Below are positions 14,601-27,723 of a stretch of 64,000 nt of DNA, in pieces. The position numbers were made by a program, and so were the translations under genes. The notes below the pieces were generated by a model. The model saw only the letters and a list, made by a program, of their open reading frames with translations, had not been told where the DNA came from and did not search any database. How positions within the stretch are numbered: the stretch's first letter is position 1; every line of letters begins with the position of its first letter. Source of the stretch: Amia ocellicauda (taxonomy: Eukaryota > Chordata > Actinopteri > Amiiformes > Amiidae); assembly GCF_036373705.1 (NCBI RefSeq), contig NC_089856.1, positions 31,096,298 through 31,160,297 of the forward strand. The letters are read 5' to 3'.

Positions 14601-17600
14601 ACAGAATTTGTCATTACCTGTTCAGGTTTTTGCACAGCCCATTTGTTAGCTTCTTCAAATGGGGGAGGGTAGGGTTCCCATTTTGAACCATCTCTGCATC
14701 TAGACAAACCGATACCTTGAAGTACTCCTGGATGGCTTTTAGGTGTTCTTCTGGAACACTAGAAGATGTCACAGGGACACAGAGAAGGGAGGACACTTTA
14801 TCTTAAAACCTGACATTTTCAAGAGACTGATGTGCAAAGGACACTTGAGACACTTGAGACTTTTGTAGAGATGTTCCACAGAAAGTTCTCTAAAGAAAAT
14901 CTAGAAAGACACATCTGAAAAATCATGACTTTTATAGCCCTGTGTCTGGGAAGATCAGAATTTCATGTCATTTAATAGGATGCAATAAAAAGAGTCAAAA
15001 GCACTCTGTCAGATGAACCCTTGTGTCTTTGATGATCTTGTCTGATAATCACATACCTGCTGGTGTCCAGGTTCTGAAATTTCTGCAGGAAAGTTTCAGA
15101 GATGGAGGGTCGGACAAGTTCTGTGCCTTTTGGGGGCTCACTCTGGACTTCCTTGCTCTCATTATTTGACGGCACGGGAAAGAAATTTCTAGGTGGGAGC
15201 TGAGGGGGGATATTTATTGGCTCTGCAGAACAAAAGCAGCACAGACTAAGATAAGAGATGTATGGGAGAATATATTACCATACTATATTTAAATTGCTTA
15301 TATTACTGTTTTTTGAAAGGTTTGCTGGAGATCTGATGAATGCAACCAAATCCTTACCAGTTTCTTCCTCGGGGTCTTCTGCCCGCTCCTCCTCCTTCTG
15401 CACTGGGAACTGCAGGTGTGTAACCAGGCCCATATTCTCCTTGTAGTAATGCTCCACCAGATCACTTATCACTGAGAAAAAACGGATGGGCACTCCCTCT
15501 GAGGCCTAGATAAAGCACAGCAACAGGTCAGTTTAGCTTCCCTTGTATCCATGATCAGGATGTAACGTTGAAGCTTTTAGCGTAACGATAGTAAAATAAT
15601 GCACTTCCTTCTTGATGTATTCTGATTTGACATTTTCCTGCTCTTGCAAGGGGCACGAAACCCCAGAACGAACTGGAAGATGCTCTATTTGTGATTGGAT
15701 AGGAGAATATGGTGTATAGATCATGAGAGGAATGAGCTGAGAGAGGTAGGTGGAAAGCTGCCATCGTCTCTAAGACAGCAGCAGTCAGTAAGATGTATGA
15801 AGGTGAAGATCCTATAAACAAGCTTTCACCCACTGAAAGTGCAGCACTACCGCAGATGTGTGGTGATCAAACAATCACGCTTCACAAAGTTGGGGATGAA
15901 AACTGTTTCATGATTTTATCATCCCATCAAGGGGATTGGTATTTTAATACCTTTTAATCCCAAACTACTCATTAAAAATGGCATTTGAACAATAAAAACA
16001 CAATTTGCCATCTGCTACATTAGACAAAACATATATACAATATATAATTTAAAATCAATTCAGAAACTGCTAAATAAAAGTGTTGAATATAATGCTATAA
16101 TGGAAATAACAACAATTATTAGAGTAAGGTGCATGGATTATATTTCTAACATCTAATTCTAGATATGTTTCTACAAAGGCCACCTGTTAACTAACTGAAT
16201 ATGGCTGCTTAATGAAACTTATATTTAGCAATATAGCATAAAATGTCAAAAATATGCCAAAAAAGTAAAAGTTTCTTATCATGGTATCATCTGCAAAGAG
16301 TCAGCAAGGAACACAACTGTTTGGTTGCTGTGTCAAATAATTACTTGACAATCTAGATAACAATCTGTTGCTATTAATGCATGCTTTTATTGTTTATTTT
16401 AACCTAAGAAACTGTTTGATAGAGCAGCAGATCACTGAACACTGAACATCAAGCAAGTGAGAGAAAATAAACCATCTTTAATAGGGTGACTTTCCATCTA
16501 ATGTTCAATGACTGTAAGAGGAACCTTGTGGCTTTCCTGACACCCACGCAGAGGGATAATTTAAAATACCATGCAGAACTGCAGCAGCCAAAATGAGGAA
16601 GAAATATTTGAGATGTCAAGAGAAATGAAAGGAGTTGCTGAATCAACTTCTTGCTCAGAGCAGTTGGCTACATTTGTCAGGGTAAGTGGAAATAAGATTA
16701 AGGTGCTCTAAGAAGCCCCCCGTCATTAATTTAGTTTCAATACAAGACAAACAGTATTGTTTCTTCAGTTTAAATTGTTCATGTCACAATCCTCACTGAT
16801 GAAAGTCGGGTTCTAGCTTTGACTTTTGTTCTGCTGTTTGACACCAATGGAATTGGTTGTTGTCAAGAGTCTTTTTTTGTCTTCCAAGAACAAGCAGGAA
16901 CTAAAGACAGCTGCAGTGCAGGCCTGGCACAGCATCACCAGGGAAGAAACCCAGCATCTGGTGACGTCTATGGGCTCCAGACTTCAGGCAGTCATTGACT
17001 GCAATGGATTTGTAACCAAGTATTGAATCTCAAAATTTAATTGATTATGATAGTTTGTTCAATTCGTTTTGAGTCCCTAAAATTAGCGGGACCACCTATA
17101 AAAATGGGTGTAATTCCTACACTGTTCACCCAATTTGGATGTAACTACCTTCAAATTAAAGATGAAAGTCTACACTTAAAGAACATCTTGATTGTTTCCT
17201 TTAAAATCCATTTTGGTGACTTACAGAGCCAAAATGATGACAATTGTGTCCTTGTCCAAATATTTATGGACCTAACTGTATATGCAGAAAATGTATAATA
17301 AACTGTTGCGGGTAGACTTTTGATTCTTTATCCTCTGATTTAGTCTCACTGCTGTTATTGTACTAGACTTAATGTAAGAGGAGGAGTCTTAGCAGTATGT
17401 GCTATAGCATTAATGATTGACAGAGATGGTAATAAGATATTAGTATAAAAAATTAGTCTTTAATAAACAGATTTTTTTGTAACTTTATAAACTTATAAAG
17501 TGAACTCAAATAAAGGAGACTCCGTGTGTGTGTGTGTGTGTGTATAGATACATTGATGTTTGTATCATGAATCATGGGGAGAAATAGTTTGACTTTTGTT

Positions 17601-20600
17601 GCAGAATGTGGGGGGGGGGTCCAGCAAACTAAGTTTCATTACACTTTTCTTTGCACAGGTGGACATGTTTATTTTGTCATTAAAATGCTTCATGAATGCT
17701 TAGCAGGGTGACTGCAATACTCAAAATCTGTATAGTTTTCCTGGCAAACATAGACTAATAGTTCCTGTTTTATCAAATTAATTGTTCAGATATTTGATCC
17801 ACTTCAATTGACATTGACGTGGGGGGGGTCTTTGCATTTACCCAGGAGATACATTGGCAGCCATCTTCTATAAAATAACCAAGAAATCAGATAAGGTTGA
17901 TAATACTACAATCATAATAAGAGCATATATACATAATATACATCATAAAAAGTGTTAACCACCCAGTTGGTTAAATCCCCCCCCACAAAAAAACAAAAAC
18001 AAGAAGCACACATACACCTATAAAATGAAGCTATGACATTTATGATTCTAAATTAATGGCTAAAAATGTTGGTCTAAAACATATATAGGCAACTTTAACC
18101 TTTATTTTGTATAACAACTGAAAAACTAAAGAAAACAAGACAACAACAAAAAGACCCATTCTGGGCTTTCCGTGCTTCTGTAACTCTTCTGTCACAAGTC
18201 AGCCAAAAAGCAGAACTGCATTTGTGATAAAGAACACTAACTTAAAATAGCAATACAAGACCCGTTTGAGTCCACTGCACCTGTGAAGATCCTTCTTAAT
18301 TAATTTGTAAACCAACAGGGTGCCTTACCTGAACAGAAAGTCTTCGTTCTTCATTCGGCAAGATTCTGTAGGTGTACACGCAGTTCTGGTATCTAAAATA
18401 AACACATATTAACTGATATAACCATGCAACTTTTAACTAAAATGATATATGATAATGACACATGTCCGTTAGATAGGGGCGTGATAATGATTGGGTTAAT
18501 CAAGCCAGCTGGAGACGAGGCAGTATAAACCACCTTCTGCGATTGCTATTTGCATCTCAAGTAAGGACTGCCACATGTAAGTTTAAGAACAAACTGTCCA
18601 CAGTAGTGAAACATTATGAAGCTTCACCTCAAAAATATAAAGGGTTTGGTCTAGAAAGATGTCTGTGTAAACTATTTGATTCAAACTATGGTTGACACTA
18701 GACCTAGCAGGTCAAAGGATGAATCATGCAGAGGCCTAAATCTCACAGTGTGTACCTTATGTTGTCGGTCTACTACTGATATTTTCCAACACCCCAGAGG
18801 TCAAAGTGCTTGACTTGCTTGATTTGGTCTGTTATAACAAAGGAAGACAAATCCTTCAATGTGTCATTTCAACTGTCATCTTCAGTTTTGTAGTCCAATA
18901 TGTTTCATAATGGACATACTATCCTCCTTTCTTGTAAACAGAGGAAGTCTTTTAGATATTTGGAAAATGTGAGCAGTATCGTGCAAAGAGTATCTGGCCT
19001 CTTCAGCTGCATACTGTCAGAAGAAGGTTTGCTTTTATTTATACATTTAACCCTCCCCAAAAGATTAAAATCAGTCTGATTAATTATCTCATTGGTTTTG
19101 ATTTAGGCAGCTAATGTTAGAAATATATACAAACTGCTACTGTAATCTAGGCTTTAGAGAACTGAGTAATGATCAAAACCAAAATGGTTTGAGGAATGTT
19201 CTCATTGTAGCTCCAGTTTGTTAAAAATGTCCCTGACTTGGCTTTCTTAGTGTGTGTCTATCTCTTTTGTAGAGAGCTGGCATATAAAAATACAATGTTT
19301 TAGGTTTGCCTTTGTCTTAGTGTATATAGGAGATTTAAAATGGTGGTTACAGGCTCATTGCATATCATAAAAATCTTATAATGTGTTAATGACAATACTT
19401 TGAAGTTCACAGAAACTTTGTTTTCTATCTGAACTGTACAAATCCTTATACAAATCTAGATGAAAAAGCCTAATTAACGCTATTATTAACTATGAGCAAA
19501 TCTTGATCATGGTATTTTTTTAATCGTGAATGTTTCATAAACACGGTCAGAACAGTTTTTTGTCTAAATAAAAGTACAGTTGATAAGACATTTGTCTTTA
19601 TATACATTTGCAATTTACTGATATAAGATTATGTCTTAGAATAAACATTAATGTTGTTGTCATTTGAACAGCTCTCATGTGTGATTATTTTACATTATGA
19701 TGATAGTTTGCATATGGAGTAAAGCTGGTAAGCATGTTTTGCCCGAAAAACATATTAACGTATTGTCCAAATAACCTGTATCTGGGTTAATTTAAATATA
19801 AACCTGCCATTTACCCTAATTGTAACACATAGTGAGTTATTAGGTATTCCTATGGTAAAATAAGCCTGGAAATAGGCCAACAACCATGGTGATTTCCCAA
19901 GAACACACACAAAGCTAAGTTTTCTCTACAGGGCTAATTCTTTCATTCAAAGTAAATGAACAAATTCATATTAAACAGTTGCTGCATAGTACATACTTTA
20001 CATAAGTAATACTTTACTGAATGCAAAGCTATAGACACTAAGAAATTAGATATTTAATTCAATATTCAGTTTGCAATAAATTCAATTCAACAGCACAGAT
20101 CAGCGTTGGCAATTAGGTTTCCATGCCTTCGCAGTCAGAGATTAGAAATCTTTATAATCCAGCATTTGGCATATCAGGTTCTTGATGGATATCTGTGCTA
20201 GCCCTGTCATATGCTGCTAGGCCATATATTTATATATTTTTCAGGTAAGAAAAGATCTCCTCTGAAACTACTGCAAGGTACAGTCACGAAGTAGAAGTGA
20301 GGCAATACTAAGGTTTGAGTACAGGTTTGGAAACCAATGTAGCAGCACTTTGGTCATATATTCCTATACTGTTTCCTATACCTTAAAATTCTGTAAACCT
20401 TAGGAAGCTACTTATCATCATACATCTTACACTTTGGCAACTGCTGGGATTAGGTGCTTCACTATATTCACATAATGCTCAGGACAAGATATTCCGCTGA
20501 CACAGGCAAACAACACACCTCTACCTTCAAATCTGCCCACAGGCACCTGAAGATCTACGAAGCTCTACGAAGTAGCTAAGGTTAGTCCAGAGAGGGGCCT

Positions 20601-22166
20601 TCACATGTCAATCACTCTGAAGATAATTTACACTCCTAGCTTCATCTTCGCATTTTAGAGGGAAATAACTTAATTATTTTTCAATTGGCAAGCAATGGAG
20701 GCGGTATAATGGAATTATCATATATAATAATGGAATTATTGTATAGTATGTAATTTTTCTGGAGGATATGAATTTAACAATTGCCTGGTTTTGCTTTGGA
20801 CTGAATAAGTAAAACAAGGAAATATAGAAAAAAATAATTTTAGGTAATTGAAATCTGTCCTTTTCTCACATTTTTATCGTTAACAACATCTATATAAAAG
20901 ACAAATACTTTTTACTTTTTGCCTGGTCCAGTTTCCCTTTCAATCTATGTATCCAGTATTTCAATTTCACATAATTGAAGCCATTGTCACAAAAGTGATC
21001 TACAAAATCGCAAGAAATCTAATTTCAAGAGCAACAAAACAGAACAAGTCTTCTGTTATATGCTGCTTGTCAGATAATAAGCTTTTCAAATGTTACACAA
21101 ATGGATGCCTTGGTGATGCATATTTTCAGATGGTCTCTTTCAAAAACTAGGCATAATAGAACTGAAACATACTATTCAATGCATGACAAAATATTATGCA
21201 CAAATCAAAGCTTTACCAGATATGTATAGTATTGAACCCGATCAGAGCTGTGAACACCTTTGGTAATGTAAGAGATAACATGCACTTACAGCATAAAAAG
21301 TGTTAGAAGGAGATCAGAAAAATCATAATAATAATGTGTGCAATGCACAATTGTCTGAAAATGTCTTATGTTCAATGACAATTGAGAACTGTTTTTTTGC
21401 TGATTTACCATCACCTTGTCTACAGGTGCAATTATTGAACCGGTATTGCACATTTCTGTTGTCTAATTAATAAGAAGGGTGCAAAATGGATTGGGAGACA
21501 TATACCAGTTCATTGCATACGTCCATAGGAGCTCTGGTGGGGTTTTAACTGAGCTGGAGTTGCCAATTCTGATTAATCACATGGTGCCATAAATATCTAA
21601 GTGTCAAATATGCTGGTTCACTAGGGAAACATTTTGAACCAGTGGGGAGAAAAAAATAACTTCTCTTTAGTGAGATCTGCATGGTTGCTATCTCTTTGAG
21701 GATGGGTTCTGTGGAGTGGAAGTACATTATCTCAAAATGTACATAAAATTGACAACAATGTTGACTTTCTAATCAAATTTCAACCCAATTCCATGGGCAA
21801 CCTAAATATTATTACCTGCAAACTATGTGAATGCAAAATAAGTGACTGGGCAAGGATGTAGAGGGACGTGTCTGTCTTTACCTACAGCAGGTAATTAGTC
21901 TCACTCTAACCACATTGAGGATGTACAGCATGATCTTGCTCACTGAAAAACAACAAATCCCCAACAAAACAAGCATAGGAAACTCCAATCAAGGAACGCT
22001 CAGGGCACGAAGGAAAGGCTACTTACAGTACGCAGAGGGCGTATGCTCCTTGAATAGATTCGCTGTCCCGCAGCAGAAAGCTCCCATCCTTTGCCGCTTT
22101 GGAGAGCAGGTCCTCAGCCTTCGATCGGGTAATGTTGCCATGGTACCAAGGCTGCAAGTTTACCAT
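1518..22166 (-). CDS. INPP5D: SHIP1, SH2-containing inositol polyphosphate 5-phosphatase (complete, 27 coding exons)
   Basis: SHIP1 removes the 5-phosphate of PI(3,4,5)P3 at the plasma membrane of blood cells and dampens PI3K signalling. Exons in transcript order (plus coordinates): 22027-22166, 18329-18392, 15358-15505, 15057-15222, 14618-14758, 13856-13946, 13562-13639, 12185-12262, 11000-11123, 10531-10637, 10274-10376, 9625-9821, 9124-9241, 8924-9020, 8503-8641, 8105-8213, 7724-7812, 7164-7245, 6790-6879, 6253-6363, 5967-6046, 5562-5649, 3343-3489, 3011-3056, 2527-2772, 1782-2236, 1518-1567. They sum to 3384 bases, or 1127 residues plus stop, and every junction keeps phase with GT-AG ends. 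Human SHIP1 is about 1190 residues; the difference is mainly in the tail. I chose INPP5D over the paralogue INPPL1/SHIP2 because the protein is collinear with SHIP1 as I remember it, including both NPXY motifs, and shows no C-terminal SAM domain. There is no frameshift or internal stop. Exon edges are inferred from sequence. Confidence 0.96.
3987..5329 (+). mobile_element. degenerate DNA transposon with about 150-bp terminal inverted repeats, TTAA-flanked
   Basis: This 1.34-kb element lies in the INPP5D intron between exons 23 and 22. The left end (3987 to about 4154) is the inverted complement of the right end (about 5189-5329): both read TCATCTCAAT from outside, then TGATTAAG, then ACGGACATTTATTTA, then CATGCATCC. 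TTAA is present on both sides (3983-3986 and 5330-5333), which would fit a TTAA target duplication. A plus-strand coding remnant ends with a stop at 5052-5054 and contains [13 protein letters not shown], which resembles the C-terminal dimerisation segment of hAT transposases. hAT elements make 8-bp duplications, so the superfamily is unresolved. The copy appears dead. Confidence 0.75.
6790..10376 (-). other. INPP5D: INPP5D exons 11-19: inositol 5-phosphatase catalytic domain
   Basis: These exons encode about residues 380-720. The family's catalytic signatures are present in order: [11 protein letters not shown] (GTWNM at 409-413), [36 protein letters not shown] (GDLNYR at 586-591), FAPTYRF (640-646), PSWCDRVLW (from 669) and [10 protein letters not shown] (from 699). 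All the metal- and phosphate-contacting motifs I know for the 5-phosphatase family appear intact, so an active enzyme is expected. Confidence 0.95.
10694..10961. mobile_element. hAT-type non-autonomous element (MITE), 268 bp
   Basis: It lies in the INPP5D intron between exons 10 and 9. The left end begins CAGTGGTTCCCAAC and the right end is its imperfect inverted complement, with the inverted repeat extending about 70 bases through CCCTGCTGGTTTTTGTTCCA. The flanks gtcaacaa (10686-10693) and gtctacaa (10962-10969) match at 7 of 8 positions, as expected for an aged 8-bp hAT target duplication. There is no coding capacity. Confidence 0.85.
12448..13392 (-). mobile_element. hAT transposon remnant with BED zinc-finger fragment
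   Basis: It lies in the INPP5D intron between exons 8 and 7. The termini are perfect 12-base inverted repeats: TAGGGCTGCAAC at 12448-12459 and its complement at 13381-13392. On the minus strand near 13180-13250 there is a [12 protein letters not shown] segment, and shortly after, in another frame, LKRKH. Together these resemble the BED-type zinc finger at the N-terminus of hAT transposases, broken by a frameshift. No matching 8-bp target duplication was seen. The middle (about 12600-12800) contains ataccgg-type short repeats that may belong to another insertion. Confidence 0.75.
16880..17280 (+). mobile_element. 5'-truncated Tc1/mariner-type transposon, 3' end
   Basis: It lies in the INPP5D intron between exons 3 and 2. 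The right end reads GTCCAAATATTTATGGACC and then TAACTGTA, the typical end of a fish Tc1-like element, followed by a TA. Upstream an open frame ends at 17026 with [13 protein letters not shown] and [14 protein letters not shown], resembling the C-terminal end of Tc1 transposase. The left part of the element is missing or unrecognisable, so the start is approximate. Confidence 0.7.
17524..17543. repeat. (GT)10 microsatellite
   Basis: Ten uninterrupted GT units lie in INPP5D intron 2. Confidence 0.95.
18393..22026. other. INPP5D intron 1
   Basis: This 3.6-kb AT-rich intron separates the start-codon exon from the second SH2 exon. I saw no exon or recognisable repeat in it. A long first intron is a common place for enhancers, but nothing specific was identified. 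Confidence 0.6.
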
Positions 22167-22268
22167 TTTAGCCTCTGCAGGTTTTACCTTGTAGTCTGAA
22201 GCCTTTTTCCAGATATATACAAAAGCGACCTGGGAGAATTCGAGCTAGCTGGTTGAAGTCATTTTGGT

Positions 22269-22288
22269 CTCTCTCTCTCTCTCTCTCT
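22269..22288. repeat. (CT)n tract in the INPP5D 5' region
   Basis: About ten CT units (AG on the transcript strand) lie about 100 bases upstream of the INPP5D start codon, probably in the 5' UTR or core promoter. Confidence 0.9.
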
Positions 22289-25200
22289 GTGACTCGCTCT
22301 CTTTTCTCTCTTCCTGTTACAGAGGCGAAAGCTGTAGAGGAGGAAGCAGCCACAAACATAACTCTGAACTTCCTCATTTTCAGTTCACAGTGAGACGTAC
22401 AAAAAGGAACACAAAATATTCATTATTTTTAAAAATATTATTATTCACACTAATGTACAAACTCCGTTAGGTGATAAAGCTATTTCTGAGAGCATGCAGC
22501 ATTTCTCTAGAAAGTTATTTAAGACCCTACATCACACAATATAAACAAATACCCAATTCAATGAAGATTTACACTGGTAAAAGCCATGAAGAACAAGCGA
22601 TAAGAAGAAAGTCTTGCAGCCAAAACTAAGATATGCAGTTGAAATGAACATTTAGCCCTGCCTTCACTGCAAGGCCTACTAAACTTTGATAACATCGAAC
22701 ATGAAAAGGAAGCCACCATATTTCTATATGTGGAAAATCATGCCACTGCAACTGTGCTGTGTTCATTCAATAAACTTAATTTCTAACTTGCAGCTTGTCC
22801 TGTTAGTGTGTTAGAGTCCCTGGCTATGCTGAATCAATGCTAACTTTGGGTTGCAGAAAACATTAAAGCCTAAAACAAATCTATAACATTTCAAAGGGAG
22901 GAAGTAACATGGGAATGCACGACAGTCTTGCAACACCAATGGACATTTATGAATTGTGTGCCACTTATATGCTCCTATGAACACTGCTTACACTACAATG
23001 TAATAAACTCTGGTGTTTTAGGTTATACTGAAGCCAGATACTCAAAGAAAGTGAGTCTAAGCATCACACGCAACTCACTTAAACACATACTGAAGTGTTA
23101 TAACGGTGAAGCGGAGATGACATCTACTTCTTTAAATAACTTTTAAATTTAAATTCACAAATGCACAGCACAAATGCAAAACTGCAACTTGTGAACACAC
23201 ACGTCTGTTTAAGAGGCTGTAATAAAATGATTCTGACCACACATCTGTCAGCTCAGTGAAGGTGCCAGGAAATTTAAGATGAAATACACTCAATAGTGTA
23301 TCAGAGCGTAAAGAGATTAAGTTATATCTAATTTGAACTCTCAAATAAACATACTTGAAGTTAAAGCAATGCATGACGGATTTAATTAAAAACAGGCCAC
23401 ATTGGTCTGCTAATGTTTGCACATGTAAACAAAGCTGCAAAAACAGCCCAATTTGGGTCTTCCCTCAAATTGTTGCAATGCATGTTCAAAATTCAAGTTG
23501 GACAAAGTCTGATATAGGTGTTATTTATAGATACTTAAACCTGATTGAAATCCATCTTAAATATGTTTCATATTCCTTTTCATAACTCCTGCTATGCATT
23601 ATAAATTGTTATTGTTCTGTTTTGTTTTCTACAGTGTATGCAAACATTTCCTATTCCTGTCATGTGCAAACTCACATTCAATTTCCCTGTAAGAAATGAA
23701 AAGAAGGCCGAATTTTCCATGCTATGAAAAAGCAAAGCATACACTAGTCTATGTCTTACAAGAGGTTGAAAAGTTCTTAAACGGAGGACTCGTGTTATAA
23801 AGTTCTTTCCCATCAAAGTACCCAAGAAGCTTTGAAGGCCCATTCATCAAATGTGTAGTGATCAAATATGACTGCAACCCCCCTCATGTGTTCTCTGAAA
23901 GGATCCCCCTCCACAACCCCAGAGTGGAGCACAGTGGAGAATGCCCTGCACTTTCATAAAATGCTATGGACAGGAAGTATTGCAAAAACCAATCTGCTGA
24001 TAAACCACACTAAGTCACGTGATTAAGAAAGCCCAAGTCTAAGACTCGCATATATGACAGGGGATTTCCACCTTCAACAGCCTCTTAGAATGGCTTCCAA
24101 ACCAAATGGTGTTTAATGTCCTTCTTCCGCAGAGACAAGAGTATGCAATAATAATTTAACAGAAATACAACTTCTGCATTAAATGCCTGTGTACAACCAA
24201 TTTTATTTAACTGAAAAAATGCTTTATTAACAAGATCAAGCTTTAAAAAAGAAACGCATGCACCACCGTAAATGAGAACAATGATACATCATGTGCAGAC
24301 CAAGTTTGAATAGATATATGAAGCTTCATTTCAGACTGTTGATATTCAAATGCAAATACTGATTTTGGGCCAGGCTGTGGTGAAATATAATTAGTTAAAT
24401 ATGTTTTTATGGAATTATGCATTATCTGTAAAAGACTTTATAATACTGGTTTCCAGACAGACAACAGCAAAAACAAAGTATTGCCAGATAACTGTGAGAA
24501 ACAAAAAAAATAAACTGAAAGGGGAAGGAAAGACTTTTCTCTGCAAACAGCTTCTAAGCTTGGTGCCACAGTAATTTGCTCTCACTCAAACATTCTTTCC
24601 ATTATAAATATTTTGTAAAACGTCCTTAAAAATATTTTATTTGAAATGTTATAAATAATCGTAAAGATAGTCTAAACAGAAACAACAACAGATTATAAGT
24701 GCACAGTAAAACAAAGATTAAATAAAAAAGCAAAAAATACCCTGGTGCTTTCTTGGGCTTCTAACCAAGTTGTTTTGTGACTCTCCTATTCTTTTTTTTT
24801 TTTGGTATTTGCATGAATCTGTTAAAAGGGCGAATACAAACAACAGAAGAGGGAGGAGGGGGGAATAAGCATGTTTAATGAGGGATTATATATATCTTTA
24901 TGTCATGTCAGTGCAAGGAATCATTAACTGCAAAACGTCAATGTAATCAATGTGGTTATCTTTGCATTTTACTATGAATGGCAACATGGATTATAATTCT
25001 TGGGTCAGGAAAGTGTTGCCTTTTCATGTCTATATTTCTAACCCTTTTTCAGCATTGCTGCCATCTAGTGTGCCGATCTGTACTGCAGGCTTTTTTCTAA
25101 TTTCCGTGTTCAAAACCTCACACATACACAAACCAAACACACTGGAGTAATTAGATCCATTCTAGTTGTAGAACATAACATAAAACCAAAGCTAGAGATG

Positions 25201-25842
25201 TAATAAGACAGAGAAACACTTTCCTCTGCAAGATGTCCATCTCTGGTGGGTCATAAACTGATCTGAGTGTGGGCTGAAAATCAGGATTGCCAAGTTTCCC
25301 TTTACAGCAATGGCAACTGATGAAAATTAAACTTCTCTACACATAATGACTTAATGTATCAGGGCACAAGAAAGGACATTGATGTGCAGCTTTTCGTTTT
25401 ACAGGGAGACATGTTCTCCCTCAATAGATGGCGGACAAGGAACACTCAGGGCCAGATTTAATTAGAATAATACCAAAATAGTTTATTCAGCTGTAACAAA
25501 GCACTCCAGAGATGGCCAGTTGGGAAGACACATCTAAAGTCTTTCTAAAGAACACACTATCATATAGAAGATGACTCCGTTTGGTTGCTGGGCAACTACA
25601 TGGCATCAATGAGGTACCCCAAACTTTATCACAGACTCCTCCTTTGTCTTCGGTTCTCTCTACGGCCTTGGATTAAAACTCTCTCTAAAAGTCAGCTACA
25701 CAGAACTACTGCATCTAGCCTCTCTGGAGCAATAAACAAAGCTTAAATTCATACATGGGTTACACAGTCTTGCTGCAACAATGGTGCAAATTGAATATTT
25801 TTGGCATCTAGACAGGGCAATGTCCCGCATACTTTTTCCATA

Positions 25843-26074
25843 TACAGCTCTGGAAAAAATTAAGAGACCACTGCAATTTTTTCTTCAATCAGCATCTCTA
25901 CATGTATGGCAGCCACTCCATTCATATTTGTATTTGGAATTTGGGAGAAATATTGTCAGTAGTTTATAGAATAAAACAAAAATGTTAATTTTACCCAAAC
26001 ACATACCTATAAATAGTAAAAGCAGAGAAACTGATAATTTTGCAGTGGTCGCTTAACTTTTTTCCAGAGCTGTA
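25843..26074. mobile_element. Tc1/mariner-type MITE, copy 1
   Basis: This 232-bp element has inverted ends TACAGCTCTGGAAAAAATTA and TTTTTTCCAGAGCTGTA, and is flanked by TA on both sides (25841-25842 and 26075-26076), as expected for Tc1/mariner insertion. A related copy lies at 36258-36464. It has no coding capacity. These ends are like those I remember from an abundant fish Tc1 family. Confidence 0.88.
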
Positions 26075-27723
26075 TATCTGTTTATTAATTCCAGCATTAG
26101 ACTCATATTTTCAATTACATCAAAGCAGAAAAGTACATTAATCAACAGACATTTATTTGTTACTGTAGGACTGAGGACGGGAAGAAAGGCAGAGATTAAG
26201 GGCAATGGTAAAACACAAGCAGATTAAACATGCACTCCTGAAAAGGAAAGAGGAGAAACAGGTCGCTCTGTCCAATTCTACTCCAAGTAAATACACTATC
26301 AAGTAATGGCTTTGTAATCTGAGGAAAAAAAAAATTGCAACCGATTGCAAGAACTAGTCAAACCAAAGCAGACAATGCAAAATGGTTACATCTACTGAAA
26401 GTCCAGTAAACAAAAAATTGGATGAATGATCACACACTAACCCATAACCTACCCATGTGCTTTTCACACTAACCAGCATGCCAGACAAATGCAAATAAAA
26501 CTGCATACAATAACTGCATAATCTTTAATGTTTTGCAATACAGAGAAGGCAATGCAAACGTGTAATAAATACAAACCCACACACATATCTGAGGCAGTAT
26601 AATAATAATAAGTGATATTAAATGTTACATATATTTAGAACATTACAAAATATATATTTACAGTTAATGCCTTTTGTGTTTCTGAACTCCTTGCATCTTG
26701 AATCATGTCCATAACTTATAGGCATTTTAAGGAAAGCTCTTTGCTGGAGAGAGAAGAGGTAGGCAGATAATGAGATATTGCTGATAGTTTTTTGGTGGGG
26801 GATGGGAGTAAAATATTGTGGGCAGGTTGGCAGGTGTGCTTGGGTCAAAGAAAGTAATTAAATTTTACTGTAGAAACATTTTGGATTTCCATAGGCATCC
26901 AAAGAGAGAGGCTTTTTTTTCTTGTACAATCAAATATGCAGGTGCAAGTAAAAAAATATAAATGCTATAAGATACATTGAACTTCATATAAATCCATCAA
27001 ATTTCAGGGAATGTTAGGAATCAAATCTCAAATAAAAATGGAAGATATAACAATGATCAATCTATTTAGTTTTGACTAATTTTGAAATGTGTTTAAAAAA
27101 TAAACAATAAAATAAACAGTTATAAACTATGGCAGGTTTCATGGTTTTTGGTGAGTGGCATGACTTTTTAAGTCTTTCTGTCTACTAATTTCATCAACAT
27201 TTTTGTATTTAATACACTAAAATTATATAGATTCAAAAGTAGAATAAAAAAAAAAAATAATAATGCATGTAACACCTTCAAAATCTATTTACACCAAATC
27301 AGCAGCACGATATTAGTCTCTATAATGATGCAAAGGCCAGGACCTTGAAGGCAAGTCCATGCAAAGCTGCCTGTGAGAGAAGGTAACAAAGTCTTTGAAA
27401 TGACAGTTATGAAAATTCATAGCTGTGAATTTCGCTAAGCCTGTCCAAAACTACTTTAAAAAGAAAACAGTTTTATAACATTGATGGCTCTTATTTATCA
27501 GCTTTTCATGCTACTGGCAATGCATGAAAGTAGGGGAGACGGGGGGGACATCTGTTATTCATTCTTAGAAGTTAGTTCTTACTCCAGGTTAGGAATCCTA
27601 TTTTAATCTTTGAGCCGCACCAAATATAGTTGTAGACTTCTATTTTACAACACTTCTACAAATACATGGAACTCAAATTCACCTACAAAAATACCAGTTA
27701 CATAGACAAAGTTTGCTTTCCCC

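Larger units (their letters stand above)
15506..18328. other. INPP5D intron 2
   Basis: This 2.8-kb intron holds the Tc1-like remnant, a (GT)10 microsatellite at 17524-17543 and otherwise AT-rich sequence. No exon was seen within it. Confidence 0.7.
15358..22166 (-). other. INPP5D: INPP5D exons 1-3: SH2 domain
   Basis: Residues 1 to about 100 form the SH2 domain, which docks SHIP1 on phosphotyrosines of ITIM/ITAM receptors and adaptors. The phosphotyrosine-binding arginine is R33 in FLLRDSES (residues 30-37). It is followed by [16 protein letters not shown] and, in exon 3, by [14 protein letters not shown]. The ATG at 22164-22166 is used because translation from it gives a full SH2 N-terminus ([18 protein letters not shown]). 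The first intron is about 3.6 kb and the second about 2.8 kb, much longer than most others in the gene. Confidence 0.95.
22167..27723. other. intergenic region: INPP5D 5' UTR/promoter side and GPR17 3' side
   Basis: Just upstream of the INPP5D start lies a likely 5' UTR with a (CT)10 tract. The INPP5D promoter should be in the first few hundred bases above 22167, but no TATA box or start site could be fixed. The rest is AT-rich. It contains a 232-bp Tc1-type MITE at 25843-26074, and the GPR17 3' UTR must run leftward from 27723. No exon of another gene, in particular no LIM-domain exon of LIMS2, was recognised. Confidence 0.6.
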